A stretch of DNA of 64,000 bases from Campylorhamphus procurvoides (lineage: Eukaryota; Chordata; Aves; Passeriformes; Dendrocolaptidae), in assembly GCA_013396655.1 (NCBI GenBank), contig WBMV01003263.1, positions 658,992 to 722,991 of the forward strand. The letters run 5' to 3'. The notes below the pieces were generated by a model. The model made no database searches, had not been told where the DNA came from, and saw only the letters and a list, made by a program, of their open reading frames with translations. Numbering within the stretch: the stretch's first letter is position 1; the number at the start of each line of letters is the position of its first letter. Both the position numbers and the translations under genes were made by a program. Below, piece after piece: positions 21,570-34,400 of the stretch.

Positions 21570-24500
21570 CTACAAAAGGAAAGTATTGTCTGTTCATTAT
21601 TTTAGAACACTGAGTTAAAGATTATAGCATAAAAGCTGGATTTTATGCTCAAGTTTAATATATGTAACAAGACTGTGTTTCTTTTGTATTCACAAAACTC
21701 TTCCTTCAAAGGAAAAAAAAAATTGGGGTCAAGAAAAAGCAAGGTGCCAAACCCACGAGCCTTCAGAATGGAAGCCAGCTACTTTCACAGTATCTTTAAA
21801 TCAAATCATTCTACAGACAAAAAAGAAATAAATGTCAGTGTTCTATTTGGGGATGGAGCTATGTAAAATATTGGATAATTGAGTTGCGGAATTCTGATGG
21901 AAATTTTTTGGCTTTTTCTGTCATTACCGACTCCCAGGCCAAAACTTTACATTTTGCTTTCAGACATAAACCAAAGAAAGTGAGCTTGAAACCAAGTTTA
22001 GAGAGAAACTACGAGGTTCAAAAACGTTGCAATTTCAGATAATTGATTTTTAGGGGAGTTTAAATGCATTGTTTTTGAGTCCTGTAGCTGCTCAGATACC
22101 CTCAGGTTCTGGACAAATCTGACTAATTTAGCTTGTGTTTGTATCTTATCAATGTGTCTGTCCTCTGTTTGTAAGCATTCTGTGTCAGTGATGGCTGATC
22201 TATAGCCCGTAATAATGCTGACTTTTTTCCCAGTGATGCTCTAATATGCCTTTGGAGGATGCAAATATTCCACCCCAAGCAGGAAGCATGCATGGTCCAA
22301 ATACTTTGTTTTGACTTTGTCAGAGGAACTTAAAAGTTATCCTTTTTGTTTCTTATTAGTTGAATTGGTTTTGGTCATAATGAAATCTTTATAAATAACA
22401 ATAATGTGTTCTTCAGGTATCTGGTGGAGTGTTCAGGTATTTACGTTTCTAATGCTCACTACACAAACCTTGAGAATAGGAATGGATCTTAAAGGCTGTA
22501 GCTTGTATTAGTGGATTATTCCAGGTAAGCCCAACAGTTACAATTTTTGTTTTGAGTAAATGACCTTCCTGCACATGTACTGCCAGGAATGTTTGTCCCT
22601 ATGGTGTCCTGACAGACTGGAAGGTGGGCAGTGTTCTCATGGAATCTTCAGCCAGTTCTAAATTCCATGATTTAGCAGGAGTCATTTGTCATGGTTGTTA
22701 ACACCCTTAAATTCTGTGGGCTATCTTTGCCTTTTTTTTAAAGTCTAAAAGGTATATCAAGTTCTAATGAAGGAGTCACATGCTCTTTCTGTGAGGATGC
22801 TGTGACTGCAACACATCAGTGAGTCACAGTATAGTTTTTAGGGATTTGTTCTTCTGTCATACCAGTTCCCAGCATGTTTGCATTTTGGGTCACTGAGAAT
22901 GCATTGTTTTGTGCTTTGTATTCACTTTGCAGTAGGAAACTACAGCTATTCAGACAGCTCTTCAAGCAGCTCTTGAATCCAAGAATTGTGTGATCCTGCT
23001 TCTTTCCTGAGTTGTTTGGCTGCTTTGATGCAGTTTTGAGCTCCTGTGAGGGATGCTGCTGGTTCTTGCTGACTGTTACTGTGTTTTCTTTGTTTTGACG
23101 TATGAAGACTGGTTTCCTTGGTTCAGTCCAGTGATACTGAGTCAAGTCTGCAGTGACAACTGTTGACTGACTTGTAACCTGGAAGCTTATAACTGCTTAC
23201 ACTAATCTAGGGTTGCACCAAGTAAGGACCACTGTTTTTATCTCTTACAGTGGTTTTTTGAGGTGTCATCAGAGTTTGTGTATACTATGGAGAATCCTGT
23301 CTAGGGTTGAAATATTGTGTAAGCCTTGTCATGAAGAGTTCAAAATACAATATTCTGGCCTCATTAAAAATGTAGCAATGTTAAATAAATAAATGAAAAA
23401 GCAGCCTGCTGGCAGCTGGACTAGTGCTGAAAAAAGTTGTTTGACTTGCAACTGTCTTAGTCATGCCATGGCTTTATACAAGCAGGATCTTAAGGGCTGT
23501 GTGGAATGAAGCAGTGGGATACTAAAGGTTGAGTGGACAGTTTACATGTATGTCTGGCATAGCCACAGTTCAGGGATAACCTTTACTGAAAAGAAAATAG
23601 AGTTTGCGAGCAGTTTCTGTTTAGAAGACATGCAGAAAGATGATGAATTCTGCTTATTTGGTATGTTTTCCTAGGTTTTAAACAAGAAGACAACACTCAG
23701 GGTTTCAGCACCTTGGGACTTGTTTTAAAGACTGCATGCAATAATTACAGCTTCAGTCTTAGGCTCTGCACTCAGCAATTTTTAAATTCTTCCAGGCTAT
23801 AATACATATTTTAAAGGAGTGTAGTCTTTAGATTTGTCATTCCTGGTAAGTTACTTAAATAAAAAAGATCACTTTGGTTGCAGTAGAACAGAATCCCACA
23901 GATAATTAATGCCTGGCTTGCAGTGATTCATTATAGAAAATGTTGGCATTTTTAATAAGATTAATATATTTCAGTGAAAAAAACCCAAAGATTTTTTAAT
24001 TCAAATGTGTACTTCCTTTAAAATAGTGTTATGAATATTTTGGTTTCTTAGATGACTCTTAATTTCTTTAGATGGAGTCTAAAAATAAAAAGGTAAATTT
24101 TCTAACAAGTCATCCTGGAGTAATAGAATGAATAAAGTAAATCACTGTCCCTTTTTTTTGTCCGTGCAGTATCATGGTCTGCATCAGCCATAATACAGTT
24201 AAAAGTGACTTGCAGTAGTTAATATAAGAATAATACGAGCCCTTAAACTCAGTTTTCAGGGCCTAAAGAAGTTTACATAGGACAGTGTTGAAATTGAAAC
24301 CCTGTGGCTGTACCAACTGAGGTCAGCCTAACAGAGGAGAAAAGGATTTTATTTGCTCAGAACCCATGAAAAATGGGAAACAGTTTTGTAACTTTTTTCA
24401 TATATAATGTTGAAAAAGTCCTTCCCGTTTGAAATGAATATTTCAGTGTCACTTTTTGGTGTTTTTCAAAACCAGTTATATAAGTTAATTTTAGTGATGC

Positions 24501-24827
24501 AGATTCTTTCTGATTTTTCTGGAAAAGAAATTACTACATAAATTTACAGTATTACAATGTATTATACTATGTTGATGTGTTTTGGGTTTTTTTCCCCTCT
24601 GGAAGAAAGCTCCTGTAGAAAGGAAATAGAAGCCGAACTCTGAAATCTAAAATAAGGACTAAACAGCTTTTCATTGCTTTTCTACCCTTTGAGATGCCAG
24701 AAGCAATTTCCTCTTGAAGCTGACTTCCTTTCTGGAAGTGATTTTTGTCTCCAACCATGTTGAGGCTCTTTTCTCATTCTTTCATTCTGACTAACTTGCT
24801 TTTTTCCCCTCTGACTTTCTACTGCAG

Positions 24828-24843
24828 TTGGGAACTTCTGGAG
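24828..24843 (+). other. RFTN2: Candidate 16-nt non-coding 5' exon of RFTN2
   Basis: A strong pyrimidine tract and actgcag acceptor (to 24827) is followed after 16 bases by a perfect donor, gag|gtaagt (24844). It could join to the acceptor before the RFTN2 start codon. It may equally be the tail of a longer first exon, or chance. Confidence 0.25.
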
Positions 24844-25254
24844 GTAAGTAATGACAGACAAGTTTCTCTCTAACTTTCTTTTTCAGTTCTTCTTCCCCCC
24901 CCGCTGCCCCCCCTCACCCAGTCGGTCTAGAAGGACAAACAAAGCACTATTGGTGTCCTCTGCAAGAGAGCACTGATAGGGGCTGGCTGTAAATTGACGT
25001 GGCATGGAAAATCTTTGCTAGTTTGGAGCAGCTCTAATGTTGCTGCGAAATCAAGCCTTCTCTTAGCCAAGTTTGTAGCTTGAAATCATCATGGGCTTAC
25101 TGGTTCTATATTAAAAATGAATGGGAAGTACCGTCACTTTTCTGTTTGGGAACTGGATTTTTCCTGTATTTGGATTTACAGCTAATAGAAAACAAAATCA
25201 AAGGGAATTATTTGATTACCTCTTTTTTCTTTCCCCACCCCCCCCTCCCCATAG

Positions 25255-25320
25255 TAAGAGCGACAGATCTTGCTGCTCCCCCCACCTTTTCCTGCAACTT
25301 AATCATTTGCAGATCTTGCC
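25255..25320 (+). other. RFTN2: RFTN2 5' untranslated segment in the start-codon exon
   Basis: A long C/T tract ends in ccatag at 25254, a good acceptor. A second pyrimidine tract ends in tttgcag at 25312. Either could open the exon carrying the start codon, implying at least one upstream non-coding exon. No CpG island or TATA box stands out nearby. Confidence 0.45.
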
Positions 25321-25459
25321 ATGGGGTGCGGACTGAGAAAGCTGGAAGACCCAGATGATAGCAGCCCTGGAAAAATCTTTTCTACACTGAAGAGACCACA
25401 AGTTGAAACAAAGACGGATTCTGCTTATGAATATGTACTGCTGGATTTTACTTTAGAAG
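25321..25459 (+). CDS. RFTN2: RFTN2 exon 1: acylated N-terminus
   Basis: Start in the good context gccATGG. Reads MGCGLRKLEDPDDSSPGKIF then STLKRPQVETKTD and ends DFTLE plus one base. Donor gtattt. The MGCGL...STLKRPQVETK signature is diagnostic for raftlins and fixes the start. Confidence 0.95.
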
Positions 25460-28400
25460 GTATTTTTTTCTGTTGTATGTTTACTATTCTGAGATAAGAG
25501 GGAACGGGATTTAACTTAGCTCTGTCTTGTTTGACTTACAGTAAATCTTAGATACTTTTAGCAAAGCTAGCCAAAATGTAAGACTTTTATTTTGAAACAC
25601 AAGTCATGACGAAGGTCCTCACTTATATAAAATTACAGTGGAAACTACCGAAGTATTTTTAACAACCAAACCCTCCAAATTACACAACTGTCCTTGTTAA
25701 GGAAGCTGGCTAAAACTGTTAAGAGATTTTCCTGGTTTCCTGTGAGTCAGATACTGCCATCCGTATTCACTTTGAATAATGGTTGTCTGAATTCAGTGTG
25801 ACGGTTCAGAAAATACACTGTGCCTGAGCCTTAATTGAATAACAATTTTTTTTGAATGCACTCAACTTCTGAAAAGAGGCTGTCATTGTCCTTGTTACTT
25901 TATGCAGAAGTAACTCTGTTCCTTAGTTGTATACCAGGAGTAACTTCCCCTCTTATGCCCACCCCAGACCCTTCGTAGATATTTCTGTAAGGCTCTTAGA
26001 GTTTCATCTTACTATTTTTTCCAAGTGCTTTACTTGTTGAATAGTCTTTTGAAATCGTGACTGAAATGAAACAAAATCTGTATGCATAGCTAGAGGCAGA
26101 CAGTGCTCTGTGGGATACTTCCTTCCCGAGGGTGTCCCGTCTCTAACAGAGCAACTCCCTGTTCCACAAAGTTGAAAACATAAACAAGCCCAGATGGCTG
26201 CCCTCGAGAACAGACAGCTCAGTTTTGCAGTCACTTTATAGTAACTTGCATTTTAGAACAATCCAGTCTACTGGAAATGCTTAATAACAAGGATTTTGAA
26301 TACATGCAGTTGCTAGAGGGGTTTAATAAAGGGAAGTGTAAGTGCAGGTCTTACTGCAATTTGAGGAACTTTTTCATAAACAAAACTTGACTTCTGCTTA
26401 GTTTTACCTCTGATTTAAAGAACTGTAGTAATATTTTATTTAAAATATAGCAGTCTTTTCATTGAAAAACTGCAAGTTACTAATAGAAGACGCATTCTAC
26501 TAGGTTATAGTACTTGAAATCCAACTGTATTTATTCTGTTTATTTACACAAAGCTTCTTCCTGGCTTGTTCCTTTTGAAGAAACAAAACTCTGAGTAGGG
26601 GTAGCATACTGGAAATAAAGCTAGACTGCCTAATGCACATATGGATTACCTTCTAATCTACTGATAATAGAAAGGGTATTTTTTTTAAATTAAAGAGCAT
26701 TTAGTGTTCTTAAATAGCCTGTGTTCTGAATACTTCTGTGTTTTCAATTCACAGTTTCTGAAAGTGTTGTGTAAAGGATTTGTTATAAAGGTGGTTGTGA
26801 CTTTTTAAGTAAAAACATGTCAAACAACTGCAAATAAAGGTGCATCTGTGTTTTAGTATCCTAGCAGTAAAGATTCATTTTCTCCTGTTTAGTATGATAT
26901 TTAGAAATGCTGAGCTTCAGTGACCTATTGTGAAATTATGAATGTTATATAGGTGAGATCTGTTTCAGATAGTTGGTATTTTTAGGTTTCTGGCTGTGAG
27001 CTTGTGAACACAGGTGTCTTTCTGTTGAATGGTTCTAGCTGTAGATGTATATGACCTTAAAATATTTTTTGCTTGGAGTCTCTCTCCCTTTTAGAGCTAA
27101 GATAATGAATACTGAAAAAAAAATTACGTATATACTGTCTTGGAGGCATTTCTGAATTCTGAGTGCTTCTGAGATGCGGCGATTGGCTAAAGTACTGTGG
27201 AGAATATGTTGGGCTTTTTTTTTTTTCTTCTACCTCAGTCAACTTGCTCATGTACTTGTTGCTACTTGAATATCCTTTGGCTAAATGAAACATCAGTGAG
27301 ATCCCTTTATCACTTCAGACCAGTTTTTGCTCTGCTGTCAAGTTGTTTTATATCTTTATGGCACTGGTTCTGTGTCTTGCCAATTTCCAGAGCAAGGTCT
27401 TCCCCTACAAAGATTTCTGTTTGCCTGAGTGGTTTGTTGCCACTGGATCTTGCACCAAGTAAACCAGAAAATCAGCATTTAATAATCTTTTTAAGATCCT
27501 AGAATAAGCTATGTCCTGCATCAAGATGAAAGTATAGCGAGCGTAAGTGTGTTACTTCAATTCAATATGCCTTATTTTGTGCTTTGTCAGGTATATACTG
27601 GGTGAAGTGGAAATGAGCCTGCTGGAGAGACTTTCAGCAGTCCCTGATCTTCTTCCAGGCCATGATGCAGATTAGGTCAACCATGTTGTAGCCTAAATTT
27701 GCTGGCTGGAGTCCTTGTGCATCTTGTTATTAGCAGTGCACTGAACCTTGACTTCTTCCCTTCTGGTTCCCAAAATGTTCCCATCCCTACTGTAAACATC
27801 CATGGAGGATGATCTGCGTCAGGAGAATCCCAAGCAAGAGAATTACAGCCAATCTTTTAGTTTGGTGGAATTGAATAGTGCAAAGGAAAGGGAGCAGTGG
27901 ACTCTGAAGTGTAATTTTAAATGCCTGTTGGTGATTGTAAATTCTGAGGCCTGTCTCAGTTACCAAAACAGCTGCTACTTTTTCAGGTCTTTTTAGCCTG
28001 AAAGTAGGAATAGTTTAAATATTGCTACTGAAGCAGAGTGTTTATGCTTTGTCCACAACCCTCCTGATAGGGAAAAGAAGGAATATTGATGCAGCCCACT
28101 AAGATGACAAGCTGTGAAGTTCTCGTCGCTCTGAATAACAATATGAATATGTATGAGGTAACTGTTTTGTTGTCATCTTCAGTATCCTGCATCAGAATCT
28201 ATGCATCAGTAAGCTGTGTAGTTCTGGTATTGGTGAAAGTATTTTGGCTACCTGTTGACAGCACATCCGGAAGCAAACTTTTTTGATGAAAAAGGATTCT
28301 GCAAAATCAGTGATGTGATGACTGATCATGTTGCATCATTCCTGCTTTTTTGCCTTGTGGGCTGTGGAGCAGTTATTTCTCAGTACATGTCTCCTAGTTA

Positions 28401-31400
28401 CTGAGTGGAATCATGGGATAGAGGTATCGCCGAGGGCAAAATACCAGCCCTTTACGAAAGAGGATGAAAACTTGGGCAAATTTGTGATGGCATAATCACT
28501 CTTCTATTACTGTCTATATGAGTGTTGATTTCCTGCTCTCTGAGAGCATCTACAATTCCTGTTGTACTTGAGAGGAGCAGGAATTACTGCCCTATCAGAC
28601 TGACTGTAGCAGAATAGATCATTTGTTACCAGTATGGAATCTTCCTTTTCTCTGTGTGAAAGCTGTGGATCAGAAAGATTGCCCTCTATAGTTTTCCCCA
28701 ATAGCTGTATATTACCTAGGTGTGGTGTATTGATGCCTGCACACACTCAGGGATCCTCCTTAGAAATCAGACACCAGAAACTTACTTAGGTGATGTGTAT
28801 TTGGGCTTACTGGGAAAAGGAATTGGGGCTATGTAAAAATGTCAACCTACATTCCACAGATCACTTATAAGGGACAAAAGAATTAAGAAAAATTGTTGTA
28901 GTCTTAAATCTGTTACAGAGGAACTTACCTCAAGACTAGTTTGAAGGATACTGCATCAGTATGTTGAAGGCTTTGGCTTGGTGACATAATCGCTTTGTTC
29001 AGTTCAGCCCTGTTGTGTGTTTAGATGTTAATTCAGCTCTTAAATCAGCTTGGCAAACCTAGATCAAACAGGAAATGTTGCCAAGTATGTTAAAAATAGA
29101 TCATATGAAGTTGTAAAAGTGGTTACTTCAAGTAGTTGAATACTGTTGAATCATCTGTGAATCCACTTTTTCTTGTAGAAATAGAACTGTAGCTTTTTAG
29201 TAAATGCCTTGAGATAGGTTTTATGTGGTTTACATAAAAGGAATTCACGTAAAACATATATGGATGTACACAGTATCATGTGCTTCTCTTCTGCTTTCAA
29301 TGCCTTTAGCTTCCTCAAATCCAGAAGTTATCAAGATCAGTTCTGTGTTGGATATAGCATCTCAGGTGGAAGAATACTACAGCAAAGGATATGTTGTAGG
29401 AGCTGTTCATCCTATTATGCTGCCAATTGGACGTAGAAGAAGTTTCCCTGCAAGTCACATGTATCGAGTGGTACTTTCACGATTAAAATTAAGGTAACAG
29501 GGACATAATTTGAATATACTGATGCATTACTTAGCCCATTTGTAGGTGGATTGCTCAACATGCATAACTTATTACCAGTTTGAAATGAGTGCCTCAGAGA
29601 ATCAAATTAACTGTTCCTTGTCTAGAAAGGTAAGTTAATAATGTTTTTTAATCAATGCTAAGCACACAATAAGCTAATGTTACTTTGCCTTTGTAAATGT
29701 CCAAACAAAAATCCAAAGTGCCATACAATCTGTCTTAGAACCTGCAGCAAAGACTAACCAAAACAATAGGAGAGTAATAAGCTGCTTTAAATTATTTTAT
29801 GTCTGCTTTTTGTTTGTTTTCAAAATGTCTGGTTTCACTTTTTCCAGGAAAAATGACCTGTAATTTGTGAAATAGCTTGTCAGGAATAGTTTGGGGTTTT
29901 TCTTACTAAGAAGGAGATAATCATTCTGTGATCAGAGGTTGGTTTTGACACTGAGGGAGATGCAAGAGTTTGTTCCAGGTCTATGATCCTGTTTATTAGC
30001 TGGTTTTGCTGTCTTGTAATCACCATGTGATCATAAAGAACACGCACAAAGAAATGTTACCATTAGTTCCTTAGAATGCAAGGAATATAACCTTTTGTTC
30101 TTATTTTGAAAAGGTAGAAAATGAATTTCTTATTGCGATAAAAGTTGTCATACTTCCCCTTCTCTCCTGAATCCTTATGTGAAAGGTTCTTCTGTTCATT
30201 TAGAGGACTGGGAGGTGTGAATTGGAAGCTGCCCCCTGCCACTCCAGTAATGCTTCTATAAAACATGTTCACTTGAGGGAGCTTCTCAAACCCTTTGCTT
30301 AAATGTGTTTTCCAGGGTATTTCCTGCCCATACAACTCAACCTTTATAAGTTCATCTGCAAAGAAGGTGAATTTTTTTCATGTGGGTGAAAGGCTGAGTA
30401 AGAAAGCAGAATGCTTGCTCTCTGGAGCTGAAGCTTCTTCAGAGCTGACACTGCCAGTAGCAGCTCCCACAAGTTGCCTTTTCCGTGTAGGTGTGGCATC
30501 CTTATGAAGTTGTTGTTTGAACCTTTAGCCTTTGAATAGGTGGATGATGAGACTGTAGCCTATGTGTGAAAGTGTTTGGTGGAGATTCCCAGTTCCCTAT
30601 GCAGGTGGCCTATGTAGTTGTGTTGGTCTTGCTGTAGGCAAATATGCCTTCTCTGACTCCTGTAAAGTAACCTTTTGGTATTTCAGTGTGTCTCACTGAT
30701 GTTTCTTTCTAAATCAAATGATTATGTGAATGAGGCATCGAATAAAATCCTGTTATATTATTGATGTACGCTAAATATGTCTGAGTAATAATCCAACTGG
30801 CTTTAGATAAAACATTAGTACTATTCCGTAATGTTAAATGGAAGTTAGACCTTGTCAGCTTCTTAAATCTGAGACATTTAAACATTATCTAGCTCTCAGT
30901 AATTGTTTGTGCACTGTATTTCTAGTATTTGCCTGCAGTGTTTCATGTGACAGCTGCAATTCTGCTTTAGTTACAGAAACTAAACAGCAGCATGTTAAGT
31001 GTAAAAGGACCATTTCTATTCATAGTGTTTTCTACAAAACTGAATCTATTCTGTGCTCACTAAATTTATAGTTTAAATTTGTATTTCTTGCATGATCAGA
31101 GACTTTTGCACTTATTTATTACAAAAGCAGAGCTATTTATCAGTAAAGCTCAATTTCCAAAAGATGCCTATGGACAGCCTTCAGATGAAATTCCTGTTAA
31201 ATATTAATATTCTTACCATGACATTGTAACACACAATACCTATCACTTTGTATAAGAAATAGAACAAAACATCAAAACCCGCTGAGCTCTAAAGAGTATG
31301 AAGAAGCATTGTCAGGATTTCATAACTGTTCCAAAAGAAAAGAATTCTATATGCAAGCATTTGCCCAAGTTAGCAGCAAACTCCTGACAAAGATTGCTTT

Positions 31401-34400
31401 CTTTCTGTGTTCTAGCCAGAAGCATGCAGCACCCAGAGGACAAAGGCACCCCAGGCTGGTGATTGAGGAATGTCCTTTAATGTATGAAACACTGACAAAT
31501 GAGGTAGTGAAAGAACTGTTAGAAAAGGTAACGGAGGCTTTTTCCAAGTTCTCTTCAGATTTTTGTTGCTATAATACATGTAAGTTTTATTTAGTGGTTG
31601 ATGTGTTTCTAGTTTTTTGTTTAGTTCACAGAAGCTACAAAGCTTTTCTCAAAGTGACAAGAGTTCGTTTTCTTCACTAGTTGATTTTTTTCTAATGTAG
31701 AACTTAGTTTTGATTCCTGTAAAGACCTGGGTTACTCCACTGAAAGCAGAATTGGGCCCAAACTCGATAACTCTCTATAAAATTCTTGTATTCCAAGGAA
31801 AGAAGTAGAGGAAAAAGCATAATGAAGATCTTTAATCATATTTGAAATTATCACTTGTTTAAATTTTCTAAATGACTTGTTTTGACTTTGTCAGGCATTT
31901 CACATTTAAAGTGTGATTCCATTAATTATGCACTTATACTCTATGCCTATTGCTAAGTTGGTGTTGTAGTGTGCCAAAGATGAAAAGGAAGAACACACCT
32001 GAAATGAGCAGTGATGCTGTCTTAGTAGCATATCTGGTACAGAGGTAGTATGGGAGAATAATTTGATTTTAAAACGTTCTCAGTATTTTAAAAACACTGA
32101 GCCATTAATCCATTAAAAAATTTCTACTGTTTCTTAAAGATCTGAAACAATAAGACTTTGTGAAATTTCACAGAAAAGATGATCATGTTTCCTGGTTTTT
32201 CTCTGTCGCTTGTTAAATTTAAAATCATTTTGGTTGCCTGTGAAGCAGCAACTCTGTATAATCAATGATTGGCATGTTGTATCATTGCTGTACATACATA
32301 GTGGTAGTAGATAGTAACACTTAAGTCTATCGTGGTACTAAAAAGGGATTGTAGCACCATCAGCTGTTTGATTGTTACCACATTGATATTGGTAATCCAG
32401 TACTTCTCAAGTGATTTCTTCTTTCTGTACTGGGGCTTCTCTGTTTACCTGGGAAGACTTTGTTTCACAGGGAAGCTTGTGGGTTCACCATCCTAAATGG
32501 AAGTGCTCCTTATCCGAGGAAAACAAAACCAAAACACCTCCAAGAACAGACACATCCCATAGGTGGCACAGATGTCACAGTTGTATATTGAGACTTTAGT
32601 GCAGAGAAAAAGACATACCGCTGGCTGAAGGAGTTAAGAGGATTTTTATTTGCTTCCCAGTTCCCTCCTTTCTCTTCTCCTTCGCTATTCTCAGTAATAA
32701 TGAAGCTGAGTAGCCTCTGAGGGAACTGAGGGTAATGAATCATGGCACATGATAGAGATATTTCTGTAGTATTTGAGGTCAGTATTTTTTGTATGACTGG
32801 TATCACGTGTTTAAAGAAACAATACTACTTATTGCTCCACTATGCTGCTTATCACTACGACACAGTAAATAAAATACTTCGTGTTTGTTCTAAATGAAGA
32901 ACTTTGTGTGCCCTGGAGTCAGTACTAGTGTTGGCCGCCTTTTTTGGCCTGACTCCAGAGACGTGCTGGAAAGCTTCCATTTACTTTGAAGTATGGGCAG
33001 TGTTAAAGACAAGCCACCCTTCTACAGCACACTGTTATGTCTTCATGTCCCCAGCATTTTAGTTAAACAGAACATGTATATGGAAGTTTTAAAGAAGAAA
33101 AAGCTCCGTGCAATTCTAAAAAGACTTTGCAGCTAAATTTCTGTTGTATTACAGGTTAATGAATCTGCTAAAAGCGGAAAGAAGTTTGTGGGATTTGTAA
33201 CACAACATTTTCCTCAGCCTAAAGCCTGTAATGGAACAAGCACAGATGGAAGTGCAGAGCTGGAAGCAACACTGGGCAGAAGAAACAGGGACCACAGAAG
33301 AGAAAATTTTGATGAAAACTATAAAAACTGGAATGAGGGTACACTGAGTGGTCACTCATCTGAGAGTGGGATAGAGGAGGAAATGCAAGGGGAAAACAGA
33401 CTATTAGAGGATTCAGATTTCCAGTTTGGGAAAGAAGTCGGCCCTTCTAAACCACGAAAAGGAGATGGTAATAAATGTTGCTTGTTTACTGTAGAAATAA
33501 GGTATTCCTTTGAGCTGTTAAGGTGTTGGAAAAAAATAGAATAATGCTGTTCAATCAAATACTGGCTTTGGAAGATGGCTCTATATATGCATATATAAAT
33601 GCATACATATTTCTAAAAAAGTTACCAGTTAAAAAAAGCAGAAGAAATATTTACCTTCTGCTTTATGTATGTGAGCTGTGGTAATATATTGAAATGATAA
33701 TCCAGTTCTCATATAAAATCTTATAAATGTACTAATGTCATAATTTTTGTTTGTAATTTAAAGAAAAAGGGAAAACCACAAACCAACCCCCCAAAATTGT
33801 CCGCAGTGCAGTTCTGACTTGAAATGTGGTGCAAACAGGTTGCTTTTTTCCTTAGTGTATGTATAACAAATATGTGGCAGTAAAAATCTTTTCTCTTAGA
33901 AGGATGCAATTGTTATAAAACCTTTTCCAAGATGCATATTGTTTTCACTTAATATTAAATCATAAACCTGTAATGCATTTGGAAGAATATGTTGTGATTC
34001 CAGTTGTGCCTGTTTCAAAGCTGACAAGTGAGAGGCCCTTCCAGCCAGAGCTGTAATTTTGCATGCTTCTAGCCAGCTCGCATAATGTACAGCAAACAAA
34101 TCCGTTCATAATGGATTCTTTCTGGTTAATGTGCCTTCAAGAAGCATCCTGAAAGAGATCACTTAAATTAATGCATTGACCATGAAATCAAAGACCATAA
34201 TCGTTACAAAATGAATCTACTACAGAAAAGTAAGCATTAGAAGTATAGGAAGAGAAAGTATAATTGGTGGTGGACAACTTAGTCGTGTAAGAAACCGAGA
34301 TGCTTAGTGTAGTCTGTGTGAAAGATTGCCTGCAGCATTGACTTCTGGTACTCAAGCTCTAGGTCCTCCTGGCTGCTAAGAGGAGGTGAAAAGGAAGAGG

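Larger units (their letters stand above)
18181..25254. other. BOLL-RFTN2 intergenic interval, no recognisable gene
   Basis: About 7 kb of AT-rich DNA. The longest open frame on either strand is about 109 codons (22816-23145, minus). There is no CpG island. Small structures inside are palindromes at 19953-19968 and 21549-21569, homopyrimidine runs near 24885-24917 and 25230-25250, and a candidate tiny exon at 24828-24843. In human, MARS2 lies in this interval; it is not seen here. Confidence 0.6.
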
